Source: Peloplasma aerotolerans (GTDB lineage: Bacteria; Bacillota_I; Bacilli_A; Acholeplasmatales; Acholeplasmataceae). From it: a DNA stretch of 39,373 bases. Where the stretch lies: NCBI RefSeq assembly GCF_030012175.1, contig NZ_JASCXW010000017.1, positions 1 to 39,373 on the forward strand, given 5' to 3'. The notes beneath the pieces were generated by a model that was not told the DNA's origin, did no database searches, and worked only from the letters and a program-made list of their open reading frames with translations. A program made the translations under genes and the position numbers. Position 1 is the first letter of the stretch. Each line of letters starts with the position of its first letter. Of the stretch, positions 15,301 through 23,787 are shown piece after piece.

Positions 15301-15837
15301 TTATCCTTTACTTAATATTTCCACACATTTTTGATTCAACTGTTCTAAATCAAATATAAAAACATCCACTTCTAGCTTTCCATCAATTTGTAAATCCTTC
15401 TTAAATATTTTACCACCTAAGTAGAGATAATATTGATTTGAAGGTGCATAATGGTGATTATAGACAACTAAAGATGTCTTTTTAAGTGGTAAGTAAATAT
15501 CAATCAAGTGTTTGAGTAATAATATTGATAGTTTTTTTCCTCGATGATTTGGGTATACCCATAAACCATTGAGCTCAAATGCATCTTTTCCATCTTCTTC
15601 TTCAGCAAAACTAGCAAAAGCTACACCGAGCATTTCGTTATGCTCAAATGCGCCAATTAAGGTTCTAACATCGTTGTTTTCTTTAGCATGATGCATCCAA
15701 TGAACCCAAAAAGAAAGTTCTTCTTCAAAAATGAGTTGATGTTCTAACTTTCCTGCAAGTTCTTCTTGCCATGAAGATATTTTTAAACGAACAACCTCTG
15801 GCATGTCTTTTTCTGTCAAGTTTCTTATTTCTATCAT
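15301..15837 (-). CDS. GNAT-family N-acetyltransferase
   Basis: Single-domain acetyltransferase (178 aa). EIRNLTEKDMPEVVRLKISSW opens as in ordinary GNATs, ELNGLWVYPNHRGKKLSILLLKHLIDI is motif A with R-G-K-K-L-S in the pyrophosphate loop, and NQYYLYLGGKIFKKD is the C-terminal region. The substrate is unknown. GGAGAAG precedes the ATG. It is the first gene of the second minus-strand run. A TATAAT element lies about 30 nt upstream, and a terminator for the preceding gene lies just beyond that. Confidence 0.8.
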   Translation of the reverse strand: MIEIRNLTEKDMPEVVRLKISSWQEELAGKLEHQLIFEEELSFWVHWMHHAKENNDVRTLIGAFEHNEMLGVAFASFAEEEDGKDAFELNGLWVYPNHRGKKLSILLLKHLIDIYLPLKKTSLVVYNHHYAPSNQYYLYLGGKIFKKDLQIDGKLEVDVFIFDLEQLNQKCVEILSKG

Positions 15838-15867
15838 AAGTCTTCTCCGCTAATATGTTCTTATTTC

Positions 15868-15873
15868 ATTATA
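15868..15873 (-). promoter_or_regulatory. -10 element of the second array transcript
   Basis: TATAAT on the minus strand (plus strand ATTATA), preceded by TTG, 31 nt upstream of the GNAT ATG at 15837. The -35 region is poor and T-rich. Confidence 0.4.
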
Positions 15874-15891
15874 CAAAAAAAAAGAGTAAAT

Positions 15892-15916
15892 AAAAACACC
15901 CCAAACGAGTGTTTTT
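15892..15916 (-). terminator. Intrinsic terminator after the 65-residue membrane protein gene
   Basis: On the minus strand AAAAACAC pairs with GTGTTTTT (extendable by two pairs with one G-U), and T-rich sequence follows. It separates the small membrane gene from the GNAT run. Confidence 0.65.
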
Positions 15917-15928
15917 ATGTTTTTCAAA

Positions 15929-16126
15929 CTAAAATCCCCATATTGCGAGTGCAATGATTGCAATCACGATAAAGATACCAAATGCAATCACTAGATTTTT
16001 TACAGTCTGACTACTTCCTTTTCTAATGAATATCCATAATATAAACGCTAAATTTACAAACGGAACAGCCATTAACCCAATAATCAACATCCATTCAAGT
16101 ACTGTTACACGATCACTTTTAAACAT
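15929..16126 (-). CDS. Small two-helix membrane protein
   Basis: Protein of 65 residues with two hydrophobic segments (about 10-33 and 44-64) joined by a short basic loop RKGSSQTVK. There is no recognisable catalytic motif; similar short proteins are widespread and uncharacterised. AGGTA lies upstream of the ATG. A TATAAT (minus strand, 16160-16165) lies 34 nt before the start and a terminator follows directly, so it is probably a separate single-gene transcript inserted between two longer runs. Confidence 0.65.
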   Translation of the reverse strand: MFKSDRVTVLEWMLIIGLMAVPFVNLAFILWIFIRKGSSQTVKNLVIAFGIFIVIAIIALAIWGF

Positions 16127-16159
16127 AAAATACCTACTTTACTTTCATTTATTGTCTCT

Positions 16160-16165
16160 ATTATA
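16160..16165 (-). promoter_or_regulatory. -10 element of the small membrane protein gene
   Basis: TATAAT on the minus strand (plus strand ATTATA), preceded by TTG as at 15868-15873. The 72-nt gap it lies in is the largest inside the array. Confidence 0.4.
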
Positions 16166-16198
16166 CAAGACTTGAATAAATAAAATGTGAATAAAGCA

Positions 16199-16726
16199 CT
16201 ATTCTTTATGTTTCTTTTTTGCAAATCCCATCCGACACATCGACCAATGAAATGATGATTGTTGAATTTGATGCATGATGTCAAACAACTCATCAACTGC
16301 ATGAAATTCAATCTCAAAAGCTTCAAGGGCTTTTCGAAGATTAGTTATTTGATAAGATGCAATAGGCACTTCTATATGTTTGCTAACATAATATCCGGCA
16401 ACTTCATCTTGTAAAACAAAGTTTTTAGGATCAAATTCATAGATGGTTAATGTTGTTTGATCGATTTGTTCTAGCCAATCTTTTTCAACGTAGATAGCGT
16501 GTTGACTTTTTTTATTTTGAAAATACTGATTGATATCTTCTTGTTTCGTATCTTTAGATACATGAAAAGTAACTCTTGGACAATTTCTTGGTGTCAAAAA
16601 GTTAGGTAAAGTTCTTTCGCATAATGCCCATACCAATCCTTCTTCACTCGTTAAGTCTTTTCGGTATGGCTTTCTTGGATGAAATATTTGAATGTTATGA
16701 TCTTCACTCACATGAAATAAACGCAT
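16199..16726 (-). CDS. DUF6886-like protein
   Basis: Protein of 175 residues beginning MRLFHVSEDHNIQIFHPR, with EGLVWALCERTLPNFLTPRNCPRV following. This pattern I associate with the Bacillus DUF6886 family of unknown function. The His/Arg-rich start and a pocket-like beta architecture recall RES/ART-type NAD-related folds, but that is only a resemblance. There is no signal peptide. AAGGAGT lies before the ATG, and the gene starts 8 nt after the nitroreductase stop as the last member of the 12-gene run. Confidence 0.6.
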   Translation of the reverse strand: MRLFHVSEDHNIQIFHPRKPYRKDLTSEEGLVWALCERTLPNFLTPRNCPRVTFHVSKDTKQEDINQYFQNKKSQHAIYVEKDWLEQIDQTTLTIYEFDPKNFVLQDEVAGYYVSKHIEVPIASYQITNLRKALEAFEIEFHAVDELFDIMHQIQQSSFHWSMCRMGFAKKKHKE

Positions 16727-16734
16727 AGTACTCC

Positions 16735-17256
16735 TTAATCGATATAAGTGACTATTTTTTCAATATCTTTTCTAAGTTTTTGTCTAGCTTCTTTTTCATC
16801 TGTATAACCTAAACTAACAATCAAACGAACTCTTTTCTTTTTAGGAATATCAAGTACTTGTTTCACTTTAGACTCATCAAACCATCCAATGATACAATTT
16901 GAAATACCTAGAGAAGTTGCTGCTAAAGCTATATAAGACGTTACAATTCCAACATCCATTTGCGTATAATCTTGATGTTTAATCTTACTACCTATCGTTG
17001 ATGTTATATTTGATTTTTCTTCAATAACGACAATAAAACCACCAGCTTTTGCATTAAATGCTTGCATATGTGATGCGACATTTTTCATAACTTCTTGATT
17101 TGTGATTGCTATAAAATGCCATGGTTGTCCATTGCATGCTGAAGGAGCAAGTCTTGCTGCTTCAATGATTGCTTCAACATCACTTTTTGAAACAGGTTTC
17201 CCATTAAACTTACGACAACTTTCTCTTTTTAAAATGAGTTCTTTGAAATTTTTCAT
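16735..17256 (-). CDS. Nitroreductase-family flavoprotein
   Basis: FMN-dependent NAD(P)H oxidoreductase. ILKRESCRKFNGKPVS gives the FMN-phosphate arginines/serine (the R-x-S-x-R pattern reads R11-E-S-C-R15). AARLAPSACNGQPWHFIAI is the family dimer/FMN motif, and GISNCIIGWF and LIVSLGYTDE are the C-terminal strand and loop. At 173 aa it is a short, B-type nitroreductase. The natural substrate is unknown; roles in reducing quinones, nitro compounds or halogenated compounds are known in the family. AGGAGG precedes the ATG and the gene is 8 nt after the SRPBCC gene. Confidence 0.85.
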   Translation of the reverse strand: MKNFKELILKRESCRKFNGKPVSKSDVEAIIEAARLAPSACNGQPWHFIAITNQEVMKNVASHMQAFNAKAGGFIVVIEEKSNITSTIGSKIKHQDYTQMDVGIVTSYIALAATSLGISNCIIGWFDESKVKQVLDIPKKKRVRLIVSLGYTDEKEARQKLRKDIEKIVTYID

Positions 17257-17264
17257 AAGCCCTC

Positions 17265-17723
17265 CTAGACTTTTGTCATGCGGTCAAATACATATCCCCA
17301 AGATTGATCAAAATAATCATATGCTTCATCCCAAAGTTTACCTTCTGGCCAACCTAAATGAATCAATTCAACAAGTGTTTGCTTATCATCTATCTTTTTA
17401 AATGTCAAAACGACCCATGTCTTATACTCATGATTTCTAACAGTCTCCATATTTGGAGGTGCATTCCAAGTAAATGATAACATCTCATTTGGGATAAACG
17501 ATAATACCTGACACCCCTCACTACCCTTTAATCCTTTTTCTGCATCTGGCAAAAAATACAGCTCATAAGCACCAAATGGTCTTAATTCAATTTTAGAATC
17601 AATGCCTAAAAGTCTTTGAAGCCCCTCAGGTGTTGACCATAAATGCCAAACATATTCGATTTCTCGATTCACAAATATTGACTTAATCAAGCGCTTATCC
17701 GTTACTTTTAATTTTTCCATCAT
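17265..17723 (-). CDS. SRPBCC (AHSA1-type START) domain protein
   Basis: Single START-like domain of 152 residues: IKSIFVNREIEYVWHLWSTPEGLQRLLG is the typical opening of activator-of-Hsp90-like SRPBCC proteins, LSFTWNAPP the central strand, and a long C-terminal helix with W-D-x-S-W-G-Y-V-F-D-R-M follows. Such proteins bind hydrophobic ligands in a deep cavity; no catalytic residue can be assigned. AGGAGG lies upstream of two consecutive ATGs, the second better spaced. It sits between a GNAT and a nitroreductase, in keeping with small-molecule handling. Confidence 0.82.
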   Translation of the reverse strand: MMEKLKVTDKRLIKSIFVNREIEYVWHLWSTPEGLQRLLGIDSKIELRPFGAYELYFLPDAEKGLKGSEGCQVLSFIPNEMLSFTWNAPPNMETVRNHEYKTWVVLTFKKIDDKQTLVELIHLGWPEGKLWDEAYDYFDQSWGYVFDRMTKV

Positions 17724-17729
17724 AGCCTC

Positions 17730-18155
17730 CTATTTATTTTTCCATACAAATAAAATATCTTGGTCATCACGTGGTGTTACTTGGGTTGCTCCTGCCTTAC
17801 GATAAAGATTCATTGCTGCATCATTGGTATGATTTGTAATAACAAAAGCATCCCGATAATAACCAGTTTCTAAAGGTTTCAATATATGTTCTAATAGTTT
17901 TGTTGCGACATGTTTTTTTCGGTAATCCTTTAATACGTCAATGGAATAAATAAACAATTGTTTTTCTTTTCCATCTGGTCGATCAAACTCATATCCATAG
18001 ACCATACCAATAACCATTGTCTCATCTAATGCAACATACATAACATTATTTGGTAAATCTAAAAAATCCTGATTAAACGTTTTTTTATCAAAAAATAACT
18101 CAATACTTTGTCTACCATATTCTAGATTCTCTTTTGTAACTTTAACGATTTTCAT
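17730..18155 (-). CDS. GNAT-family N-acetyltransferase, AAC(3)-I-like
   Basis: Acetyltransferase of 141 residues. The layout with an early Phe-rich helix, VMYVALDETMVIGMVYGYEFDRPDGKEKQ, then YSIDVLKDYRKKHVATKLLEHI (motif A with R-K-K-H-V-A) and NDAAMNLYRKAGA near the end resembles the AAC(3)-I/fortimicin acetyltransferase branch. Actual aminoglycoside activity cannot be told from the sequence. AAGGAGT precedes the ATG, which follows the metallopeptidase stop by 1 nt. Confidence 0.78.
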   Translation of the reverse strand: MKIVKVTKENLEYGRQSIELFFDKKTFNQDFLDLPNNVMYVALDETMVIGMVYGYEFDRPDGKEKQLFIYSIDVLKDYRKKHVATKLLEHILKPLETGYYRDAFVITNHTNDAAMNLYRKAGATQVTPRDDQDILFVWKNK

Positions 18156-18156
18156 G

Positions 18157-19236
18157 TCATACTCCTTTGGTTGTGATGTATTGACAACTTATAACAGTCA
18201 AATCATCATCTATTTCGACAACACCTGTATTGAAGATAAACTCTTGTTTTCCTTCAGGATTAATGAGCGCAAAAAATCCAGGACAATAAATATAATATTT
18301 ATAAGCTCTTGCATTGTATGGATCAACACCTAATAACTTATATTTTCCTTCATGCTTTGCATTACATTTTTTTAAGGTTTCTTCAATCAGTATCTTGTTT
18401 TCATTTTCAAATTGAATCACCATCTTTTCAATATCAGAATCAACATTTAATGTCTTTGATTCTGATAAAATCAAATAACGATTAAAAAGTATCTCACTTA
18501 ACGTTAGTGTAGTACTCGATAAATCGTGATGCCAATCCATTTCATTTTCTTTACATAAGATAGCGATCAATCCACCTATATCATAACATATTAGACGAAT
18601 TGGAAAATAGTTTTCTTCATTTAAAATTTTGTCTTTTAATACACTTAAAGTTTTTAAATATTTAGTTTGATCAAGCATCTTTAAAGCCATTAACTCAACA
18701 TAAGTCGCAAAGCCTTCAATCACTTCCGTTTTTGCTTCATAGTCAAATTGAGAGGGAAATTGTTGTTGTCTAGATTTTCTGGTTCTCAAAAAATCTTTAA
18801 ACAACTCCATATCAAACTGATCTAGACACGTAAATAACATTTCATTTTCTTGTTTTTTTATAGATAGATTAACTGCATCATATTGATAAGTCAATAAAGA
18901 TTTCACTTCATGTGGCCATCTTTGTTCACCTTGTTCAAATTGATATGCATGAAACATTTCATGAACTATTTTAGATAGGAGTACTGTAGAATCTTTTTCA
19001 TATTTTTCTATGTCTTTTGGGTTGATATACCAAATTGCTAAAAAGGTATTTTGATACTTAATCGCAGTATTACCATAAAATCTTTCATCTTTTTGGATAA
19101 CTTCATCTTTTAGAAAGACTTCATTATCGTTATATAAAGCAAAATCAAAGACATGAAATCCTTTCCAGATGTTATTAAAATCGATAAGATTTAGTTGTTT
19201 TTGAAGTTGCTGATATAGTTTTCTGATAACATTCAC
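18157..19236 (-). CDS. Predicted zinc metallopeptidase (HExxH, gluzincin-like)
   Basis: Protein of 359 residues with the zinc motif HEMFH at 92-96 (KIVHEMFHAYQFEQ) and a second helix EVIEGFATYVEL in which E174 is a plausible third zinc ligand, giving a gluzincin-type site. There is no signal peptide or membrane helix, so it appears cytoplasmic. The C-terminal half has beta structure (CPGFFALINPEGKQEF) of unknown role. The only reasonable start is GTG at 19236, 2 nt after the TAG of the YcaQ-like gene. I do not recognise a named family, and the substrate is unknown. Confidence 0.7.
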   Translation of the reverse strand: MNVIRKLYQQLQKQLNLIDFNNIWKGFHVFDFALYNDNEVFLKDEVIQKDERFYGNTAIKYQNTFLAIWYINPKDIEKYEKDSTVLLSKIVHEMFHAYQFEQGEQRWPHEVKSLLTYQYDAVNLSIKKQENEMLFTCLDQFDMELFKDFLRTRKSRQQQFPSQFDYEAKTEVIEGFATYVELMALKMLDQTKYLKTLSVLKDKILNEENYFPIRLICYDIGGLIAILCKENEMDWHHDLSSTTLTLSEILFNRYLILSESKTLNVDSDIEKMVIQFENENKILIEETLKKCNAKHEGKYKLLGVDPYNARAYKYYIYCPGFFALINPEGKQEFIFNTGVVEIDDDLTVISCQYITTKGV

Positions 19237-19238
19237 CT

Positions 19239-20426
19239 CTACTTTAATAAGTTTGTTTGTATATCAATTGTATGACAATCATTAAATGTCATAAAACGAT
19301 CGAGACAATTGAGTATATTATTTTTGAGCGTCTTCGTTAACTTAATATGATCTTCAAACCAAATATTTTTAACAAGTAATGTTTTTTCTTTCTTTTGATT
19401 GATCACTTCAATGCGTCCTATAAATTCTGTATTTGAGATAATAGGAAGTACATAATAACCATAAACCCTGTCTTCTTCTTTATTGTATATCTCCCATTTA
19501 TATCGAAAATCAAAAATGGTTTCGGTTAATTTTCTATCCCATATAAAGCCATCTAGTGGAGCAATCAATTCTGTTCTGCCTTCAAATGTTTTTCCACTGA
19601 TGATATCTAATAGAATCTGTTCATCTGAATTTAGAGCATAAAAGAGTTCATTAATGCCTTCAATTTCAATTTCTACAATCTTATCTTCTTTTAACAAAGA
19701 TTGATAAACTTCAGTTCTTTCTTTTGCTCTTAAGCCATGGATAAACAAATAAGCTTCGGTTGGTCTATTCCATAATAGGCCAATTGCTGAAATTCTTCTT
19801 AAAACACGATATTTATAAAATTCCAAATCAGTTTGAAAAGGATCATCTGCTTCATAATCTTCTTTTGGGATATAATCTCTTGCTAATGCATAATACTTAA
19901 TCGTATTTTTTTTATGGTGAACAATTAGTTCACCATGGAAATACATCAATTCGATTGCTGCTTTAGCAATCGATGTTTTATTCCAGTTCCATTCCACTTT
20001 TTGATCATTTGCAAAATCTTTTGAACATACATATCCTTTTTCTTCAATCTTTTTCTTTATCTCTTCCTTCATTTCAGCTAGATGAGGATGGTTTTCTTCT
20101 GTTTCATCATAACGATCTCTAACCCTTTTAAAGTACTTCCAATCATCAATAGATAAGATAGACATCACCTTATCATAATAATCCATAAGCTTTCGATCTT
20201 TATATAATAAATCATATAACATCTCTTTTTTAAAACCTTTAACACGAGATTGCAAAACAAGCTCTGCATTTTTACCACAAACATCAATAGGATCGTATTG
20301 AATGCACCCTACTTCTTTAATGTAATCTAGTGCTCCTTTTTTACCTACATATTTATAATGACCCATGAGGCCTTGCTTTATTAAAATAAACTTTCTAGTC
20401 TGTTCATTGCTTAAATTATATTTCAT
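19239..20426 (-). CDS. YcaQ/AlkZ-type winged-helix DNA glycosylase
   Basis: Predicted HTH_42 (AlkZ/YcaQ superfamily) DNA glycosylase, a family that excises bulky alkyl adducts or unhooks interstrand crosslinks. The N-terminal winged helix is followed by GCIQYDPIDVCGKNAE, where Q43-Y-D45 fits the catalytic QxD motif of the YcaQ branch (AlkZ has QxQ). YDKVMSILSIDDWKYF and HPHLAEM continue the family pattern, and LIAPLDGFIWDRKLTETIFDF is the conserved C-terminal beta-barrel region with the PLD motif. The length of 395 aa is normal. AAAGGATGAT precedes the ATG. YcaQ-type enzymes can protect against azinomycin-like or mustard agents; here the agent is unknown. Confidence 0.83.
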   Translation of the reverse strand: MKYNLSNEQTRKFILIKQGLMGHYKYVGKKGALDYIKEVGCIQYDPIDVCGKNAELVLQSRVKGFKKEMLYDLLYKDRKLMDYYDKVMSILSIDDWKYFKRVRDRYDETEENHPHLAEMKEEIKKKIEEKGYVCSKDFANDQKVEWNWNKTSIAKAAIELMYFHGELIVHHKKNTIKYYALARDYIPKEDYEADDPFQTDLEFYKYRVLRRISAIGLLWNRPTEAYLFIHGLRAKERTEVYQSLLKEDKIVEIEIEGINELFYALNSDEQILLDIISGKTFEGRTELIAPLDGFIWDRKLTETIFDFRYKWEIYNKEEDRVYGYYVLPIISNTEFIGRIEVINQKKEKTLLVKNIWFEDHIKLTKTLKNNILNCLDRFMTFNDCHTIDIQTNLLK

Positions 20427-20437
20427 CTAATCATCCT

Positions 20438-20896
20438 TTATAATGGTTTGACTAACAGTAAGCATGGTGAATCTTTACCCCAAAGCTCTTTAAATGTTTC
20501 AACAGGAATAAACCCTACTGATAAGTAAAAGTCTCTTGTCATCTTATAATAAGGGTCTGGGTGAGATGCATCTAACGTTTTGACTTCAAGGAGTTTGTAA
20601 TGTTTGGCCTTTGCGTATCTAGATGCATAATCTACTAATAACTGACCAATGCCTTTTCTGTGATGTTCTTTTAGAATGCCCATGACATGAATTTCAATCG
20701 TTGATTCATGATGAGGATTAAGTGATAGAAAACCAATGGGTTGTTCATTCTCATAATAAGCGAACATCAGCATATCTTTAACATCATTAATATATTCTAA
20801 ATTCGACTCAGGACGTCCGAACCAATTTGGTAATGCTTCAATGATATGTTTCGTAACATTTTGTTTTAAAGTGGGTTCAAATATTTCTTTAATCAC
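20438..20896 (-). CDS. GNAT-family N-acetyltransferase
   Basis: Single-domain GNAT of 152 residues. PIGFLSLNPHHESTIEIHVMGILKEHHRKGIGQLLVDYASRYA holds beta 4, beta 5 and motif A with the classical R-K-G-I-G pyrophosphate loop; DPYYKMTRDFYLSVGFIPVE is the C-terminal part. It resembles the streptothricin/phosphinothricin-like small-molecule branch by the YxxTRDFYxxxGF segment. The start is GTG at 20896, 8 nt after AAGGAG, and lies inside the end of the DUF998-like gene (8-bp overlap). Confidence 0.82.
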   Translation of the reverse strand: MIKEIFEPTLKQNVTKHIIEALPNWFGRPESNLEYINDVKDMLMFAYYENEQPIGFLSLNPHHESTIEIHVMGILKEHHRKGIGQLLVDYASRYAKAKHYKLLEVKTLDASHPDPYYKMTRDFYLSVGFIPVETFKELWGKDSPCLLLVKPL

Positions 20897-21488
20897 TTAT
20901 TATCTCCTTTAAATCATATTTGATTTTAAACTTAATAAAAACATCAATTAAGTATAGAAATGAAATGATGAACATGAATCTTTGAAAAAGTCCACGTAGT
21001 GGTTCAATCGAAAAGATCAGTATCGACAATAGCGTTGATATCAGGACCATGAGTATCGATAGCTGCTTTCTTTTCATACTTTCTTCGATAAAAAACATAC
21101 TCATCGAAAAAACCACAAAAGTAAACCCTACAACCGTTGCGAAAATTGAATGAAGCTGATCTTCAATATTATGTGTAATATAAGATACAACATAAACATG
21201 CTCATGTTTAAAAATGGCAGTTAAAATTAAAGCACCTCCAAATATGATTAATAAAACTTGCTGAACAGGATAATCTTTAAATGATTTTCTTGAATCAAGA
21301 ATAGTAGCAGCACCTAATAATATAAAAACCATATTCATAATCCAAGCATTAGGAGTTAATTGAGCTCCTAAGTGACTTGTTGTATGTTTCAAGATGCTAT
21401 ATCCTTCAAAACTAAAAAAAGGTAAAACAAACATAACAACAATCAATAATGGGTAAATATAGATTAATAACGGTTTATAAGCTTTCAT
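20889..21488 (-). CDS. DUF998-like six-helix membrane protein
   Basis: Integral membrane protein of 199 residues with about six hydrophobic segments. The motif TSHLGAQLTPNAWIMN after the first helix and the layout of the others match DUF998 (Frag1/DRAM-like) proteins, whose function is not established. GGAAG lies 8 nt before the ATG, inside the end of the P-loop kinase gene (14-bp overlap), so translation is coupled on both sides. Confidence 0.78.
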   Translation of the reverse strand: MKAYKPLLIYIYPLLIVVMFVLPFFSFEGYSILKHTTSHLGAQLTPNAWIMNMVFILLGAATILDSRKSFKDYPVQQVLLIIFGGALILTAIFKHEHVYVVSYITHNIEDQLHSIFATVVGFTFVVFSMSMFFIEESMKRKQLSILMVLISTLLSILIFSIEPLRGLFQRFMFIISFLYLIDVFIKFKIKYDLKEIISD

Positions 21489-22029
21489 GATTTAACTTCC
21501 AATCTTTTGTTGATGATATGATGTGTTTTCTTAATAAGTATTGATTAAGACGTCTTCTATTATTAAATATCAAGACTTTATTCGGATAATTATTTTTTAA
21601 AGATTTATATAAGTTTTTTCGTTTTATAGATCTACCTTTATAGATTAACCAAATAAAGAACTCCCAATCAATCTTTTCTGGACAGTTGTTGGTTATGCTT
21701 TCTCTTGACTTGTTTCGATAAATAAATCTTCTTTTAATAGCATTTAGTAAACATGTCATACGATGATAGTTTAAGATATAAATTTGATCAGCTAATGATA
21801 CTCTTAAATCAAAGAAAGCACCTTGATAATTGCCATCGATGACCCATTGCTCATGTGTATTGATAAAATCTAATAAATCTTGATTTCTATCTTCTACCTT
21901 CCGTTGGACCCAATTGGCTTCAAACTGTAAGGTATCGATATAAAGTAAAGGTAGAGCTTCATGTTTTGCTAAAAGTTTTGCTAGTGTTGACTTACCTGAA
22001 CCAGAATAACCAATGACCATAATCCTCAT
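21475..22029 (-). CDS. P-loop nucleotide kinase (FlaR/topology-modulation-like)
   Basis: Small P-loop kinase of 184 residues. Walker A GYSGSGKST lies at residues 7-15, LPLLYIDTLQFEANW follows like the substrate region of FlaR-type proteins, and WVIDGNYQGAFFDLRVSLADQIYIL carries the WVIDGNY motif and Walker B-like strand. RRRFIYRNKSRE-type basic residues form the lid. Homologues are annotated as DNA topology modulation proteins, but the real substrate is unknown. GAGGTGA precedes the ATG. Confidence 0.82.
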   Translation of the reverse strand: MRIMVIGYSGSGKSTLAKLLAKHEALPLLYIDTLQFEANWVQRKVEDRNQDLLDFINTHEQWVIDGNYQGAFFDLRVSLADQIYILNYHRMTCLLNAIKRRFIYRNKSRESITNNCPEKIDWEFFIWLIYKGRSIKRKNLYKSLKNNYPNKVLIFNNRRRLNQYLLRKHIISSTKDWKLNHESL

Positions 22030-22074
22030 CGTGTCACCTCAAACGTATTATAAATAATAAATAGACCAAACCAA

Positions 22075-22980
22075 TCATTTAAAACTAGATTGCTGATACC
22101 AAGAGGGTATAGATTGCCTAAAGTTATCAAAATGAATCATTGTCTTTCTACAAATATCCATCATAACATGAACTTCATCTATACCAAATGGTTCAGCCCA
22201 TTTGATAGAGTATAATGCTGAATGTGCACAATATATAACAAATATTTCCCAAAAGTCATTGGGTATATGATCATTGAAATATGCTTCAATTTGACCGATA
22301 CAAAAAGGAATGCTAACTTTTGTGCCAAAACTTTCCAACTTATAAAACTCTTCATAGGGGTCACCAATTTCCCAACGATTGAAATCAATCACACCAATAT
22401 TTTGATCAGGTGTTAAAATCAAGTTTCCTGGATGGAAATCTCCATGCAAATAAACAGGAGGTTTTGTCCATATTTGGTCAATATGATCCTTAAGAAACTT
22501 TAAAGCTATTTCATCACCATCAATTCTTAGTTGTGAAGTTTCGTATAACTCAATCTGTTTTTTCTTCTTAGGAATTTTTGTTGTTTGTGGTATTTCATCA
22601 TCAGGAAGAGGAATACTATGGATAGCTTTTAAAATGGCACCTGCTTGACGACCAAGTGCATACTGCTTACTGATATCAAGCTTGGGTAATACATCATCAA
22701 GGTCTTGACCTTCTACCCAAGTTAGTAACATATAGACTTCTTGATGGTTATTAAACCATCCAAAATCAAGAGCTTTTGACATATGAATATCTAGTTTTGA
22801 GAACTTGGCAATCATCTCAAACTCTTTTTTCTTCTTATCAAAAGCTTCTTTCGCTGAAGTTCTTAACAATAGCTTTTCACCGTTGATTGTCTCAATATAA
22901 TACTTTGTATCTCTTGACCATCCACGCTCGATTTTTTTGATTCGTTGCCATGTTTCATGGCCTTTGATATCTTCAAACAT
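22075..22980 (-). CDS. Aminoglycoside phosphotransferase (APH) family kinase
   Basis: Small-molecule kinase with a protein-kinase-like fold. VYLHGDFHPGNLIL contains the catalytic loop (D181, N186), and GVIDFNRWEIGDP holds the Mg-binding D199. The N-lobe includes LLLRTSAKEAFDKKKKEFE with the ATP lysine region. At 301 aa the length fits APH(3')/homoserine-kinase-like enzymes, and the loop sequence resembles putative antibiotic kinases of Firmicutes. The substrate is unknown. TGGAGG precedes the ATG. It follows the DUF3307 gene by 12 nt. Confidence 0.83.
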   Translation of the reverse strand: MFEDIKGHETWQRIKKIERGWSRDTKYYIETINGEKLLLRTSAKEAFDKKKKEFEMIAKFSKLDIHMSKALDFGWFNNHQEVYMLLTWVEGQDLDDVLPKLDISKQYALGRQAGAILKAIHSIPLPDDEIPQTTKIPKKKKQIELYETSQLRIDGDEIALKFLKDHIDQIWTKPPVYLHGDFHPGNLILTPDQNIGVIDFNRWEIGDPYEEFYKLESFGTKVSIPFCIGQIEAYFNDHIPNDFWEIFVIYCAHSALYSIKWAEPFGIDEVHVMMDICRKTMIHFDNFRQSIPSWYQQSSFK

Positions 22981-22992
22981 GATGCCTCCAAA

Positions 22993-23787
22993 TTAGATAT
23001 TTTGAAATAAAACGAAGATAAAATAATAAGTAAAAATAGTATATAGAATGCTAAACATGGTTCCTATAATAAAATACTCACCAAACTTTGTGACTTCTAA
23101 GGTTTTAAATCTAGCAATTGATTTTGCTGCTAGGATTAATCCAATCGTCATATAACTACCGACAATGAGTGAAATCATTAAAAGAATTCTTTCAAGAATA
23201 CCAATCGTTCGGCCAGCTTTCTGGTTTGAACTAAACACATGAAATCCATGTTCCTTGGCTTCATCAACATCTTCTTGAGATGGCTTATACTTTCCTAATA
23301 GCTCTTTAAAAAACACATTGCCAGTTTTTCCTATGAGTAAGAATGCTAAAACATATTGTAAGACTGAAAAATAAGTACTATCTGTTAAAAAATAATTTCC
23401 TAAGTTGGTTAAAGTAAAATTGAAGATAATATAAAGACCTAATAATATCAAAATAACAACATGCAATAATTGATCGATGAAGAAGAGATAAGGCCTTTTG
23501 TCTTCATTTGTTTTTTGATAAAGTTTAACTTTAATCAAATCAATCACGCCATGACTTAATCCTGCAATTAAAAAGATAATGATATCGAGCCATTGGTTAG
23601 GTATATAGACTAAAAATATTAAAAATGTACAAATGATGTAAATCAAGGTATGTTTAAAGAGCCTACTTTTAAATATAGTCTTTATTGATAAAACTTCTGC
23701 TAATTTTTCATCAGAAGCTTTTTCTGATTGAAAGTAAAAATCAACTAAGACATGAATAATTAGTAGAAAAAACATTAAAAACATCAT
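22993..23787 (-). CDS. DUF3307 membrane protein (SatD partner)
   Basis: Membrane protein of 264 residues with about seven hydrophobic segments. The start LLIIHVLVDFYFQSEKASDEK matches the DUF3307 signature (H-x-x-x-D-F-x-x-Q), and HVFSSNQKAGRTIGILERIL is a conserved cytosolic loop. In many Firmicutes this family is encoded next to SatD; its function is not settled. The ATG overlaps the satD stop (ATGA) with GGGAGGG upstream, so the two are co-translated. Confidence 0.8.
   Translation of the reverse strand: MMFLMFFLLIIHVLVDFYFQSEKASDEKLAEVLSIKTIFKSRLFKHTLIYIICTFLIFLVYIPNQWLDIIIFLIAGLSHGVIDLIKVKLYQKTNEDKRPYLFFIDQLLHVVILILLGLYIIFNFTLTNLGNYFLTDSTYFSVLQYVLAFLLIGKTGNVFFKELLGKYKPSQEDVDEAKEHGFHVFSSNQKAGRTIGILERILLMISLIVGSYMTIGLILAAKSIARFKTLEVTKFGEYFIIGTMFSILYTIFTYYFIFVLFQNI

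Noticed and set aside
16180-16205. Possible terminator after the DUF6886-like gene
   Set aside because: ATAAAG/CTTTAT gives only a six-pair AT-rich stem without a clean T run.
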